Assembly (NCBI GenBank): GCA_002399765.1
Contig: DHEG01000008.1
Span: 1-13,561, forward strand
DNA: 13,561 nucleotides
Direction of reading: 5' to 3'
Source of the DNA: Caryophanales bacterium UBA4856
GTDB taxonomy: Bacteria; Bacillota_I; Bacilli_A; RFN20; CAG-288
Position numbers and translations under genes: made by a program. How positions within the stretch are numbered: the first letter of the stretch is position 1; each line of letters opens with the position of its first letter. The notes under the pieces were generated by a model. It searched no databases and was not told where the DNA came from. It worked only from the letters and a program-made list of their open reading frames with translations. Positions 13,483 through 13,561 of this stretch are shown piece after piece.

Positions 13483-13561
13483 CGGTCGCTTTATAGAAGA
13501 AGCTATTAATATCTTTATTCAGTTTATCTTTGAAGACCTATTAGATTTCACAATACTTCCA

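Noticed and set aside
1..13561. Search for CRISPR arrays, tRNA/rRNA genes, insertion sequences, phage or toxin-antitoxin pairs
   Set aside because: No regularly spaced repeats, cloverleaf-like sequences, transposase motifs or integrase motifs were seen. The MazG-like gene is a lone pyrophosphatase and not part of a mazEF pair.

Overview
The window reads as a piece of a bacterial chromosome, most likely from a fermentative member of the Bacillota (a Bacilli or Erysipelotrichia-like lineage). The basis is the strong AGGAGG-type ribosome binding sites, hairpin-plus-T-run terminators, an L-lactate dehydrogenase, a PepC/bleomycin-hydrolase aminopeptidase, a DegV protein and a CBS-less IMP dehydrogenase. 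TGA is used as a stop, so this is not the Mycoplasma code. ATA and AGG codons are common despite moderate-to-high GC. I cannot name a genus. There are no tRNA or rRNA genes, CRISPR arrays, insertion sequences or phage genes.

Layout: (1) 1-1943, minus strand, running off the left edge: a 12-helix MFS (GPH/SLC45-like) sugar transporter continuing in one unbroken frame into the N-terminal sugar-binding domain of a glycoside hydrolase family 2 enzyme. This is the most unusual item. (2) 2076-4653, plus: guaB (IMP dehydrogenase without its CBS module) and pepC, closed by a bidirectional hairpin. (3) 4750-7021, minus: a YdhF-like aldo/keto reductase, then a 343-bp non-coding stretch with a perfect 15-bp palindrome, then a zinc-free MDR-type quinone oxidoreductase. 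(4) 7147-8926, plus: a DegV lipid-binding protein and a second aldo/keto reductase (DkgA type). (5) 9015-9374, plus: a MazG-like NTP pyrophosphohydrolase, convergent with (6) 9394-10491, minus, an HD phosphohydrolase fused to a DUF985/cupin_5 domain. (7) 10565-11425, minus: a single-pass membrane protein of unknown function that may carry a thioredoxin-like fold without cysteines. (8) 11723-12784, plus: ldh. (9) 12883-13452, plus: a flavodoxin-like NAD(P)H oxidoreductase with a GTG start.

Functionally the window mixes housekeeping (GMP synthesis, peptide breakdown, pyruvate reduction, nucleotide clean-up) with several small redox enzymes that could handle carbonyls or quinones (two AKRs, one MDR, one flavoprotein). 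Most genes appear singly transcribed or in pairs. The transporter-hydrolase fusion suggests that an imported glycoside is cleaved at the cytoplasmic face by an enzyme tethered to its own permease. The catalytic domain lies outside the window, so that part is inference.
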